This document shows positions 1-7,395 of a stretch of 16,494 nt of DNA, piece after piece. Below the pieces are notes generated by a model. That model searched no databases, was not told the DNA's origin, and saw only the letters and a program-made list of their open reading frames with translations. The stretch is from CAVYPR01 sp052145775 (GTDB lineage Bacteria > Actinomycetota > Acidimicrobiia > Acidimicrobiales > RAAP-2), in assembly GCA_052145775.1 (NCBI GenBank), contig JBKQNY010000072.1, positions 1 through 16,494 on the forward strand, written 5' to 3'. Position 1 is the stretch's first letter. Every line of letters begins with the position of its first letter. Both the position numbers and the translations under genes were made by a program.

Positions 1-639
1 CGCGGCCGTACCGCACGGACGTCAACGATTCCGCTGAGAGTTCTCAATCATAGAAGAGACAAACTGTGTTCAATCACCATCCCCTACCAGCGGTTCCGGG
101 CCTGGGAGCTGGCCGGCCGCACCGCCGGGCTGGTGGGGCTAGGGGCCATCGGCCGCGCCCTGCGCTGGCGGCTGCGCGGCCTGGGCATGGAGGTCCTCTC
201 CTACGACCCCTACGCGCCCGACGCCACCTCGTCGCTCGACGAGCTGCTCGAGCGCTCCGACGTGGTCTCCCTCCACGCGCCGGTCACCGAGGAGACGACG
301 GGCATGATCGGCGCGGCCGAATTCACCAAGATGCGAGACGGCGTCATCTTCTTGAACGCGGCCCGGGCCAAACTGCACGACACCAATGCGCTCGTCGCCG
401 CGCTCGAGTCGGGCAAGGTCGCCGCGGCCGGTCTCGACCACTTCGAGGGTGAGTGGCTGGACCCCGACTCCACCCTGGCCAAGCTGGGCAACGTCGTGCT
501 CACCCCGCACATCGGCGGGGCCACCTACGACACCGAGACCAACCATTCGCGCACCGTGGCCGAGGACCTCTGCCGACTGCTGGCCGGGGCGCGTCCGCTC
601 AACATCGTGAACCCCGAGGTCCTCGACCAGAAGCGCTGA
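1..639 (+). CDS. D-isomer-specific 2-hydroxyacid dehydrogenase, NAD-binding part (5' incomplete)
   Basis: Members reduce 2-oxoacids to D-2-hydroxyacids, or the reverse, with NAD(P)H in the cytoplasm. The NAD-binding fold is clear from about base 79: the family-like run IPYQRFRAWELAG leads into the GLGAIG dinucleotide loop (136-153). The catalytic residues follow in order: Arg in NAARAKL, Glu in the FEGE motif, and His in LTPHIGG. The C-terminus (PLNIVNPEVL) is complete and ends with TGA at 637-639. The frame is open to base 1, but bases 1-75 encode nothing like the usual catalytic-domain half and are AT-richer than the rest. No ATG, GTG or TTG occurs in this frame before GTG 133, which would delete part of the nucleotide fold. 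The gene is therefore either cut by the window edge, with a divergent or misassembled N-terminus, or a 5'-truncated pseudogene. Family certain; exact substrate unknown. Confidence 0.82.
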   Translation, partial: RGRTARTSTIPLRVLNHRRDKLCSITIPYQRFRAWELAGRTAGLVGLGAIGRALRWRLRGLGMEVLSYDPYAPDATSSLDELLERSDVVSLHAPVTEETTGMIGAAEFTKMRDGVIFLNAARAKLHDTNALVAALESGKVAAAGLDHFEGEWLDPDSTLAKLGNVVLTPHIGGATYDTETNHSRTVAEDLCRLLAGARPLNIVNPEVLDQKR

Positions 640-680
640 CGGGGGGTGGGTACCCGCCCACCGTCACACCTGCCTGCACA

Positions 681-1322
681 ATGGAGGGGATGCACGAACA
701 GCCTGTCCCCATGCTCCCGCTCCGGTGGCCCCGCCAGCCCTCGACGCCGACGGAGGCCGGGCCCGGGTCGCACGAAGTGGCCACCGCGGCCCCGGTGGAC
801 GACCCTCCGGCCGGGCCCGGGCGTCCCGAGGTCGTGGTCCGCACCTCCACCCGGCGGCGCAAGACGGCCACCGCCTACTGGGAGGACGGGCGCATCGTCG
901 TGGTGGTGCCGGCCCACGTCCGCCGGGCGGACCGCCCCGAGCTGGTCGAGTGGCTCGTGGCGCGGGTGCTCTCACAGCGACCCAGGGCCGCCGCCTCCGA
1001 CGCGGCGCTGGCGACCCGGGCGGGGGACCTGGCCGACCGCTACGTGGGGGGCGAGCGCCCCTCGTCGATCCGCTGGGTGACCAACCAGCAGAAGCGCTGG
1101 GGGTCCTGCACCAGCGCCACCCGCGAGATCCGGCTCTCCCACCGGCTGCGCGCCGTGCCCGAGTGGGTGCTCGACGCCACGATCGTCCACGAGCTGGCCC
1201 ACCTGATCCACCCCGACCACTCGACGGCGTTCCACGCCATCGCCGACCGCCACCCGCGCCAGCGGGAGGCGGCGATCTTCCTCGAGGGCTACTCGCTCGG
1301 TCTGGGCGCGCCCGAACCCTGA
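681..1322 (+). CDS. YgjP/DUF45-family zinc metallopeptidase
   Basis: About 213 residues. The C-terminal half carries the family core: NQQKRWGSC, then ATREIRLSHRL, then the HELAH zinc motif (His170, Glu171, His174) and a third ligand in HPDHS (His180) before the usual aromatic (AFHAI). These are gluzincin-type cytoplasmic metallopeptidases of poorly known substrate. The first 50 or so residues are proline-rich and unconserved. ATG 681 is used here; ATG 690 (GGAGGGG lies only a base or two upstream) and ATG 711 are in the same frame, and no well-spaced ribosome site decides between them. The 3' end overlaps the convergent amidohydrolase gene by 34 bases. Family assignment is firm; physiological role is unknown. 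Confidence 0.9.
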   Translation: MEGMHEQPVPMLPLRWPRQPSTPTEAGPGSHEVATAAPVDDPPAGPGRPEVVVRTSTRRRKTATAYWEDGRIVVVVPAHVRRADRPELVEWLVARVLSQRPRAAASDAALATRAGDLADRYVGGERPSSIRWVTNQQKRWGSCTSATREIRLSHRLRAVPEWVLDATIVHELAHLIHPDHSTAFHAIADRHPRQREAAIFLEGYSLGLGAPEP

Positions 1323-3058
1323 GCGCCGTCGGGACCCGGGCCCGACGCCGGCACCGTGTCGGTGTCGCGTCCCGAGCGCAGGACCCGGCCCGGCTGCTCC
1401 CCGGTGAGGGCGTTGTGCCGGACGATCTCGGTCCCGTTGACCAACACGTGCTCGACCCCGGTGGCCTCGGCGTAGAGGCGGGGGGCCCCGGCCGGCAGGT
1501 CGTAGCGGGTGCGCTCGGGGCCGTGGCCGACCTCGGCGGGGTCGAAGACGACCACGTCGGCCCACCACCCCTCGGCCAGCCGGCCCCGGTGGCGCAGGCC
1601 GTAGAGGCGAGCCGGCACGTCGGTGAGCTGGCGGACGGCCTCCTCCCAGCTGAGCAGCGACCGGCGGCGGACCCCGTCGGCCAGCATCGAGGTCGAGTAG
1701 ACCGCACCGCACATCGTGTCGAGGTGGGCGCCGGCGTCCGAGCCCCCCACGATGGTGCGCGGGTCGAGCCAGGCGCCGGCCCGGGCCGCCCAGTCCTCTT
1801 CGTTCTCGGGGATGGGGGGCCGCAGCCCGGTGCGCAGCTCGTCGGCCACCACCACGTCGAGCATGGCGTCGAAGGGTGACTGCCCCCGCTCCGCGGCCAC
1901 CTCGCCCACCGTGCGGCCCTCGTATCCGGCGTTGGCCGGTGCGAAGGTCTCCTCGAAGACGAGGCGCTTCCACACGGCCAGCAGCCGCAGGATGCCGGCC
2001 TCCTCGGACGACGCGCCCGCCTCCATCCGGCGGCGCACGTCGGGATCGGCCAGCGCCACCAGCCGCTCGGCCTTGGGCAGGGCCAGCACCTCGCGCCACC
2101 CGGGCAGGCCGTCGAGGATGGCACCGGACTCGAAGGAGAGCCGGATCCGCATGGTGTGGGGCAGGGTGAGGGCCACCACGGTGGCGCCGCGGGCGGCGGC
2201 CGCGTCGGAGGCGGCCAGCTGGTGGGCGGTGCGGTCGGGATCGGCCGCCGAGACCCCCAGCACGTTCCAGTTGACCGGCCGGTCGGCCAGCAGCGAGAGC
2301 GAGGTCATGAGGTCGACCTCCTCGTCGGTAAACCCGTTGAGGGCGCCCGAGACGATGAGTTCGAGGGTGGTGCCCGCATGGCCGCGTACGGCCGCCGCCA
2401 GCGCCTCGAGCTCGGGCCGGTCGGCGGCGCGCGAGGGGACCGGGAGGCCGTCGCCGTCGTGGTGGGTGTGGGCCTGGGAGGTGGAGAAGCCGAGGGCGCC
2501 CTGCTCGAGTGCCCGCTCGAGCCCTTCGACCATCGCCGCCACCTGCTCGGGCGAGGCCGGCTTGCCCACGGCGTCGTCCCCCATGGCCACCCGGCGCAGG
2601 GTCGAGTGGCCGACCAGGAAGCCCGCGTTCACCCCGAGGCGGCCGTCCAGCCGGTCGAGCCAGTCGCCGAAGCTGATCCAGTCCCAGTCGAGGCCGGCCT
2701 CGAGGGCGGCGAGAGGCATCCCCTCCACCCGGGCCAGCATGGCCGTGAGGTACGCGGCGTGAGCCGGGCCCGACGGCGCCAGGGAGAACCCTGTGTTGCC
2801 CCCGATCACCGTGGTCACCCCGTGCAGGGGTGAGGGGCTGGCGGCTGGGTCCCAGAAGAGCTGGGCGTCGTAATGGGTGTGGAGGTCGACGAAGCCCGGC
2901 GCCACCATCAGGCCGTCGGCGTCGATGACCCGCGTGGCCGGCTCGTCCACGTCGCCGACGGCGGCCACCCGTCCCTCGCGGACCCCCACGTCGGCGCCCC
3001 GAGCCGGCGCGCCCGTGCCGTCGAGCACCTGGCCTCCTCGGATCAGAAGATCGAGCAT
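1289..3058 (-). CDS. D-aminoacylase-type amidohydrolase (N-acyl-D-amino acid deacylase family)
   Basis: A 589-residue cytoplasmic metal-dependent hydrolase of the urease/amidohydrolase superfamily. It opens with the small beta domain typical of the group (MLDLLIRGGQVLDGTG), followed by the metal-binding HTHYDAQ strand (His60, His62). The signature GFSTSQAHTH and VPSR further on resembles D-aminoacylases, and the late catalytic Asp (Asp441) sits in GGSDAGAH. Family members remove acyl groups from N-acyl-D-amino acids, but many actinobacterial homologues are untested. ATG 3058 is chosen because GAGGGAG lies five bases upstream; a start at 3094 is possible but adds 12 unconserved residues. The gene diverges from the Amidohydro_2 operon across about 113 bases and overlaps the DUF45 gene at its 3' end. 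Substrate is not assignable from sequence. Confidence 0.9.
   Translation of the reverse strand: MLDLLIRGGQVLDGTGAPARGADVGVREGRVAAVGDVDEPATRVIDADGLMVAPGFVDLHTHYDAQLFWDPAASPSPLHGVTTVIGGNTGFSLAPSGPAHAAYLTAMLARVEGMPLAALEAGLDWDWISFGDWLDRLDGRLGVNAGFLVGHSTLRRVAMGDDAVGKPASPEQVAAMVEGLERALEQGALGFSTSQAHTHHDGDGLPVPSRAADRPELEALAAAVRGHAGTTLELIVSGALNGFTDEEVDLMTSLSLLADRPVNWNVLGVSAADPDRTAHQLAASDAAAARGATVVALTLPHTMRIRLSFESGAILDGLPGWREVLALPKAERLVALADPDVRRRMEAGASSEEAGILRLLAVWKRLVFEETFAPANAGYEGRTVGEVAAERGQSPFDAMLDVVVADELRTGLRPPIPENEEDWAARAGAWLDPRTIVGGSDAGAHLDTMCGAVYSTSMLADGVRRRSLLSWEEAVRQLTDVPARLYGLRHRGRLAEGWWADVVVFDPAEVGHGPERTRYDLPAGAPRLYAEATGVEHVLVNGTEIVRHNALTGEQPGRVLRSGRDTDTVPASGPGPDGAQGSGAPRPSE
1327..1347 (+). 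terminator. Possible hairpin terminator after the DUF45 peptidase gene
   Basis: A 7-base stem (CGTCGGG / CCCGACG) with a 7-base loop begins five bases after the TGA of the metallopeptidase gene. There is no T-run. It also lies inside the 3' coding end of the opposing amidohydrolase gene, so it may only reflect GC-rich coding sequence. Confidence 0.25.
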
Positions 3059-3123
3059 CTGCACTCCCTCGTCGCACAACCCTGCCGCCCCCATACTCCC
3101 CCTCCGGCGGTCCAGACGCCAGG

Positions 3124-3139
3124 GACCCCCAGGGGGGTC
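3124..3139. promoter_or_regulatory. Inverted repeat in the divergent promoter region (possible operator)
   Basis: GACCCCC and GGGGGTC face each other across a 2-base centre between two divergent catabolic genes. The position suits an operator serving both directions, but no known regulator motif is recognised and homopolymer runs pair easily in such GC-rich DNA. Confidence 0.25.
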
Positions 3140-3157
3140 GGGACGGCGGGCCGGGAG

Positions 3158-3163
3158 TAGTGT
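3158..3163 (+). promoter_or_regulatory. Possible -10 box (TAGTGT) for the Amidohydro_2 operon
   Basis: TAGTGT matches the actinobacterial TANNNT -10 pattern and ends eight bases before GTG 3172, giving a leaderless or nearly leaderless transcript. It overlaps the alternative start GTG 3160, which argues for 3172 as the start. No convincing -35 box is seen. Confidence 0.35.
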
Positions 3164-3171
3164 CGGGCACC

Positions 3172-4392
3172 GTGACCGGGTCGGCGCAGCGCACGGGTGA
3201 GCCCACCCTCCTGCCCGATCCCGAGCCCAGGGCCATCAGGGTTCCCATCATCTCGGTCGACGACCACCTCATCGAGCCGCCCGACCTCTTCGAGGGCCGC
3301 ATGCCCTCCCACCTGGTCGGCGCCGCGCCCAGGGTGGTGGAGCTGGAGGGGGGCCGCCAGGCCTGGGAGTACGAGGGCCGCCTCTACCCCAACGTCGGGC
3401 TGAACGCGGTGGCCGGGCGGCGGCGGGAGGACTGGTCCATGGACCCCGCCCGGTTCGAGGAGATGCGCCCGGGCTGCTACGACATCGACGCCCGGGTGGC
3501 CGACATGGACACGGCCGGGATCTGGGCCTCGCTCTGCTTCCCCTCGCTGGTGGCCGGGTTCTGCGGGGCGGTGTTCTCCCGTTCGGGCGACCCCGAGCTG
3601 GGCCTCGCCTGCACGCGGGCGTGGAACCGCTGGCACCTCGAGGTCTGGGCCGGCACCCACCCGGGCCGGATCATCCCCCTCCAGCTGCCGTGGCTGGCCG
3701 ACGTCGAGCTGGCGGCGGCCGAGGTCCGCCGCAACGCCGAGCTGGGCTTCCGGGCGTTGAGCTTCCCCGAGTTCCCCTCCCAGCTCGGGCTGCCGTCGAT
3801 CTTCAGCGGCCACTGGGACCCCCTCTTCGCCGCCTGCGAGGAGACGGCCACTGTGGTCTGCCTGCACACCGGGGCGTCGTCGTGGGCGCCCCTCCCCTCC
3901 CCCGACCCCCCCTTCGAGCTCCTCCCGACGCTGTTCCCGGTCAACGCCCTCATCGCCGCCGGCGAGTGGCTGTGGTCGGGCGTGCCGCTGCGCTTCCCCA
4001 ACCTGGCCATCGCCCTCTCCGAGGGGGGCATGGGCTGGGTGCCCATGCTCATGGACCGGGTCGACTACGTGGTCGGCCACTCGGCGTCGGGGACCGAGAG
4101 CGGCGCCTGGCGGTCGGACCTCCTCCCGAGCGAGGTGCTCGCCCGCAGCTTCTGGTTCTGCACCATCGACGACCGCTCGGTGGTGCCGATCCGACACCGC
4201 ATCGGCGTCGACCACATCATGGTGGAGAGCGATTACCCCCACGCCGACTCGACGTGGCCCGACACCCAGGCGGTCCTGGTCTCCACCATGGGCGACCTCC
4301 CCGAGCACGAGCTGCGGGCGGTGGCCGCCGGCAACGCGGCCCGCCTCTTCCGCCACCCCCTGCCCGAGCGCGACGACTGGAGGGTGCCGTGA
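3172..4392 (+). CDS. Amidohydro_2 family metal-dependent hydrolase (first of pair)
   Basis: About 406 residues of a TIM-barrel amidohydrolase (the Amidohydro_2 or ACMSD-like group, which includes both hydrolases and non-oxidative decarboxylases). Visible landmarks are the N-terminal metal motif SVDDHLIEPPDLF (Asp31, His32), the mid-barrel histidine in VCLHTGASS (His232), and the C-terminal ESDYPHADSTWPD with the metal Asp354. No signal peptide is present. GTG 3172 is preferred because a TANNNT box precedes it; GTG 3160 would add four residues. The stop overlaps the next start in GTGA, so translation is probably coupled with its paralogue. Its position ahead of a DUF35/thiolase pair suggests work on an intermediate of aromatic, cyclic or acyl-CoA breakdown; substrate unknown. 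Confidence 0.9.
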   Translation: MTGSAQRTGEPTLLPDPEPRAIRVPIISVDDHLIEPPDLFEGRMPSHLVGAAPRVVELEGGRQAWEYEGRLYPNVGLNAVAGRRREDWSMDPARFEEMRPGCYDIDARVADMDTAGIWASLCFPSLVAGFCGAVFSRSGDPELGLACTRAWNRWHLEVWAGTHPGRIIPLQLPWLADVELAAAEVRRNAELGFRALSFPEFPSQLGLPSIFSGHWDPLFAACEETATVVCLHTGASSWAPLPSPDPPFELLPTLFPVNALIAAGEWLWSGVPLRFPNLAIALSEGGMGWVPMLMDRVDYVVGHSASGTESGAWRSDLLPSEVLARSFWFCTIDDRSVVPIRHRIGVDHIMVESDYPHADSTWPDTQAVLVSTMGDLPEHELRAVAAGNAARLFRHPLPERDDWRVP

Positions 4393-5519
4393 GCTCCTCG
4401 TCGGTCCTGGTGGTCGACGCCGACGGCCACGTGGTTGAGCCCCGCTCGGCGTGGGCGGGGCTCGCCGACGACCACCGGCCGCGCATCGAGCGCGACGCCC
4501 ACGGCTACGAGCACGTGGTCGTGGGCGACACCGAGATCCTGGCCGTGCCGCTGGGGACCCTGGCCACCCCGGGTTCGGACTTCTCGGACACCGCGAACTA
4601 CCGCCCCCTGGAGGAGGCCCAACCGGGCGGGTCCGACCCCGTCGCCCGCCTTGTGGACATGGACACCGAGGGCATCGACCAGGCCGTCCTCTACCCCTCG
4701 GTCGGCCTCTATTTCTGGGCGCTCGACGACCCGGCCGCCGCCGTGGCGGTGGCCCGCGCCTACAACGACTGGCTCGCCGGCTACTGCCAGGCGGCACCCG
4801 ACCGGCTGTTCGGCGCGACCATGCTGCCCATGCAGGACCCAACGGCGGCGGCGGCCGAGCTGCGCCGGGCGGTCACCGAGCTGGGGTTCACCGCCGCCTT
4901 CGTCCGCCCCAACCCCTGCCGGGGGCGGTCGCTCTGCGACCCTGCCTACCGCCCGGTCTGGGAGGCGGCCGAAGAGCTGGACGTGGCGGTCGGCGTCCAC
5001 GAGGGGAGCTCGGTGATCGTGCCGACCCTGGGCTCGGACCGACCATTCAACCCGCTGGTCCTCCACGCACTCTCGCACCCGTTCGAAGAGATGCTCGCCT
5101 ACGCCCAGCTGGTGGCCTTCGGCGTCTTGGACCGCCACCCGAGCCTCAAGGTCGTGTTCCTCGAATCCTGCGGCGGCTGGCTGCCGTTTTGGCTGGAACG
5201 GCTTGACGAGCAGGCAGAGACGTTCGGCGGCTTCTGCCCCGAGATGTCGCTGCGCCCGAGCGAGTACTTCGCCCGCCAGTGCTGGATCAGCTTCGAGGTC
5301 GACGAGAAGACCCTGCCCGCCCTCGTGCCCTTCGTCGGGGACGAGCGCGTCGTCTGGGGATCGGACTACCCGCACCACGACGCCACCTTCCCCGGGGCCG
5401 TCGAGGCCATCAAGAAGACGGTGGACCCCTGCCCGCCCGACGTCCAGAAGAAGGTGCTCGGGCAGAACGCGGCCGCCGTCTACCGGCTCCCCGCCCGCAC
5501 TCCCGCGGCGCGCCCCTAG
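4389..5519 (+). CDS. Amidohydro_2 family metal-dependent hydrolase (second of pair)
   Basis: A 376-residue paralogue of the preceding protein. It keeps the same framework: DADGHVVEP near the N-terminus (Asp12, His14), VGVHEGSS (His204) in mid-barrel, and VWGSDYPHHDATFPG (Asp326) near the end. The gene starts with GTG 4389, which shares four bases with the previous stop; GGAGGG four bases upstream is a good ribosome site. Pairs of such hydrolases side by side are frequent in actinobacterial catabolic clusters, and the two may form a heteromer or act on successive intermediates (inference). Sequence between the metal motifs differs enough that the two are old paralogues rather than a recent duplication. 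Reaction (hydrolysis or decarboxylation) cannot be settled from sequence. Confidence 0.9.
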   Translation: MSSSSVLVVDADGHVVEPRSAWAGLADDHRPRIERDAHGYEHVVVGDTEILAVPLGTLATPGSDFSDTANYRPLEEAQPGGSDPVARLVDMDTEGIDQAVLYPSVGLYFWALDDPAAAVAVARAYNDWLAGYCQAAPDRLFGATMLPMQDPTAAAAELRRAVTELGFTAAFVRPNPCRGRSLCDPAYRPVWEAAEELDVAVGVHEGSSVIVPTLGSDRPFNPLVLHALSHPFEEMLAYAQLVAFGVLDRHPSLKVVFLESCGGWLPFWLERLDEQAETFGGFCPEMSLRPSEYFARQCWISFEVDEKTLPALVPFVGDERVVWGSDYPHHDATFPGAVEAIKKTVDPCPPDVQKKVLGQNAAAVYRLPARTPAARP

Positions 5520-5535
5520 CAGGCGGGCCACTCGG

Positions 5536-5551
5536 CCGGACTAACGTCCGG
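5536..5551 (+). promoter_or_regulatory. Leaderless promoter -10 inside a perfect inverted repeat
   Basis: TAACGT (5542-5547) fits TANNNT and ends six bases before ATG 5554, the spacing of a leaderless start. The box lies within CCGGAC-TAAC-GTCCGG, a perfect 6-base inverted repeat that could be an operator. It suggests that the DUF35/thiolase pair can be transcribed separately from the amidohydrolases. Confidence 0.45.
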
Positions 5552-5553
5552 GC

Positions 5554-5967
5554 ATGACCGCCTCCGGACCACCCCTGCGCCTCCTGCCGCGCCTCGACGA
5601 TGACAATCGCTTCTTCTGGACCAGCGGGGCCGACGGCCACCTGCGCTTCCTGCGCTGCGAGGCGTGCCGGACCTACGTCCACCCCCCCGCACCGTGCTGT
5701 CCGGCCTGCCTCTCGGACTCCCTCGCCCCCGAGGTGGTGAGCGGGCGGGGCACGGTCGAGTCCTTCACCGTCAACCACCAGCAGTGGATCCCCGGTTCGG
5801 ACCCCTACATCGTGGCCTGGGTGTCGATCGTCGAGCAGCCAGACGTCCGGCTCACCACCAACCTCGTGGGCATGGAGCCCACAGCGGTCTCGGTCGGGAT
5901 GGCGGTGGACGTCGTCTTCGAGGAGAGCGGCGACGTCCACCTCCCGCTCTTCGGTCCGGTCAAGTGA
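5554..5967 (+). CDS. Zinc-ribbon/OB-fold acyl-CoA-associated protein (DUF35, ChsH2 C-terminal type)
   Basis: This 137-residue protein has the two-part DUF35 layout. A rubredoxin-like zinc ribbon comes first (Cys35-x2-Cys38 and Cys49-x2-Cys52, with an extra Cys48), then an OB-fold with GRGTVESFTVNH. Such proteins bind acyl-CoA and act as obligate partners of thiolase-like proteins. In cholesterol side-chain breakdown, the DUF35 part of ChsH2 joins Ltp2 to give a retro-aldolase. The adjoining gene here, overlapping by four bases, encodes exactly that kind of thiolase-like partner. ATG 5554 has no ribosome site but has a TANNNT box six bases upstream, so a leaderless start is likely. The fused MaoC-like half found in some homologues is absent. 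Confidence 0.88.
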   Translation: MTASGPPLRLLPRLDDDNRFFWTSGADGHLRFLRCEACRTYVHPPAPCCPACLSDSLAPEVVSGRGTVESFTVNHQQWIPGSDPYIVAWVSIVEQPDVRLTTNLVGMEPTAVSVGMAVDVVFEESGDVHLPLFGPVK

Positions 5968-7199
5968 GCGGGCCCGACGACGACGGGCGGCTGGTCCGCC
6001 GGGCCGCCATCACCGGGATCGGCCAGTCCCAGGTGGGTCGGCGCCTCGGCCGCTCCGAGCTCTCCCTCAGCGTGGAGGCGGCGCTCGCCGCCATCGCCGA
6101 CGCCGGCCTCGAGCGCGGCGACATCGACGGGCTGGCCACCTACCCCGGGATGGGGCTGGGCACGCCCGGCTTCGCCGGGCCCGGCACGCCCGAGGTGCAA
6201 GACGCCCTTCGGCTCCGGCTGAACTGGCACGACGGCGGCGGCGAGGGTCCGGGCCAGATGCGTGCGGTCATCGCCGCCTGCCTGGCCGTGGGCGCAGGGC
6301 TCGCCAACCACGTCCTCGTCTACCGCACGGTCACCGAGGGCACGGCCCAGGGCAAGGGCGGTCGCCAGGGCATCGGCGGCAGCGGGGGCGGCGGGGGCGG
6401 GGTGCCGCGCTTCTCGGGTTTCTTGCAGTGGTACCTGCCGTTCGGGGCCGTGTCCGCCGTCAACTGGTTGGCCCTGGTGGCGGCGAGGCGGGTGCACGAG
6501 TTCGGCCTCACCCGCGAGCAGCTGGCCCAGATCCCCCTCAATGGCCGCCGCAATGCTGCCCTCAACGACAACGCCGTCTACCGCGACCCGATGTCGCTCG
6601 AGGACTACCTGGCGGCCCGGATGATCTCCACCCCGCTTTGCCTCTTCGACTGCGACGCCCCGTGCGACGGGTCGACCGCGGTGGTGGTGTCGCGGGCCGA
6701 CTACGCCAAGGACGCGCCCCACCCGGCCTGCCGGGTCGACGCGGTGGGCACTGCACTGCGGGGACGGCCCAGCTGGGACCAGTTCGACGACATGACCACC
6801 ATGGCGGCCCGGGATGCCGCGGCGTCGATGTGGGAGCGGACCGAGCTGACCCCCGCAGACGTCGAGGTGGCCCAGCTCTACGACGGCTTCTCCATCCTGA
6901 CCATGGTCTGGCTGGAGGCGCTCGGATTCTGCGGGCGGGGAGAGAGCGGCCCGTTCGTGGCCGATGGCTCGGTCATCGCGCGTGACGGGAAACTGCCCCT
7001 CAACACCGCGGGCGGCCAGCTGTCCGGCGGCCGACTCCACGGGTTCGGCCTCATCCACGAGGCCTGTCTCCAGCTCCGGGGCGAGGCCGGCCCCCGCCAG
7101 GTCCCCGGCCGGGCGGGGAACGGCCCCGAGGTGGCTGCGGTGGCCAACGGCGGCGGTCCCATCGCCGGCACCATGCTGCTCACCCGCGATCGGGGCTGA
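5964..7199 (+). CDS. Thiolase-like / lipid-transfer (Ltp2-type) protein
   Basis: About 411 residues of the thiolase superfamily, non-decarboxylating SCP-x/Ltp type. It begins with RRAAITGIGQSQVGR, the usual first strand, and contains QLYDGFS (Tyr306) where this group has Tyr-Asp in place of thiolase sequence. It ends with NTAGGQLSGGRLHGFG (His359) and a glycine-rich final strand. With the DUF35 protein just upstream (shared GTGA start/stop), the two likely form an acyl-CoA aldolase that splits a beta-hydroxyacyl-CoA. Classical thiolase activity is less likely because the usual N-terminal acyl-Cys context is not apparent. A run of eight glycines and one serine (about residues 138-147) is an odd low-complexity loop. 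GTG 5964 is the coupled start. Family firm, reaction inferred from the pair. Confidence 0.88.
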   Translation: MSGPDDDGRLVRRAAITGIGQSQVGRRLGRSELSLSVEAALAAIADAGLERGDIDGLATYPGMGLGTPGFAGPGTPEVQDALRLRLNWHDGGGEGPGQMRAVIAACLAVGAGLANHVLVYRTVTEGTAQGKGGRQGIGGSGGGGGGVPRFSGFLQWYLPFGAVSAVNWLALVAARRVHEFGLTREQLAQIPLNGRRNAALNDNAVYRDPMSLEDYLAARMISTPLCLFDCDAPCDGSTAVVVSRADYAKDAPHPACRVDAVGTALRGRPSWDQFDDMTTMAARDAAASMWERTELTPADVEVAQLYDGFSILTMVWLEALGFCGRGESGPFVADGSVIARDGKLPLNTAGGQLSGGRLHGFGLIHEACLQLRGEAGPRQVPGRAGNGPEVAAVANGGGPIAGTMLLTRDRG

Positions 7200-7263
7200 A
7201 CCAGCGGAGGTTGCCCCGACATCGCACAACTGTGGCCCGTTAGACCCGAGTACGTCGGACGGT

Positions 7264-7291
7264 CACCTCTCGCCCCAGGCGGCGAGGGGTG
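7264..7291 (+). terminator. Hairpin terminator after the thiolase operon
   Basis: An 11-base stem (CACCTCTCGCC with GGCGAGGGGTG, one T-G pair) encloses a 6-base loop, 65 bases beyond the operon's last stop. It lacks a T-run, as is common for high-GC actinobacterial terminators. Confidence 0.5.
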
Positions 7292-7374
7292 GCCGCTCCG
7301 GCTCTTGGGCCACTGTGTCAGCCTGAAGCTGATTCGCGTCGCGATTCGATGCCTCCAGGTGCCACTGGCTCTGC

Positions 7375-7395
7375 GGTCGCGGTCAGACCGTGACC
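7375..7395. promoter_or_regulatory. 21-base near-perfect palindrome (candidate operator)
   Basis: GGTCGCGGTC and GACCGTGACC are inverted around a single A with one mismatch. It lies about 160 bases before the ectodomain/GH43 gene pair, in non-coding DNA. The symmetry and the 10-base half-sites suit a dimeric regulator; a second terminator is the alternative. Confidence 0.4.

Noticed and set aside
35..46. TGAGA-GT-TCTCA inverted repeat, considered as an insertion-sequence end
   Set aside because: Five-base arms are too short, and there is no transposase or target duplication in view.
644..659. GGGTGGGTACCCGCCC, considered as a terminator after the dehydrogenase
   Set aside because: The symmetry has no loop, so an RNA hairpin would be poor; it is a short DNA palindrome only.
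972..3302. A 776-codon open frame on the minus strand, and a 486-codon one at 664-2124
   Set aside because: Both are Arg/Gly/Pro-rich shadows of the amidohydrolase and DUF45 genes in high-GC DNA, with no family motif.
3043..4842. A 599-codon minus-strand frame opposite the Amidohydro_2 pair
   Set aside because: Low-complexity shadow; the plus-strand frames carry full metal-binding motifs.
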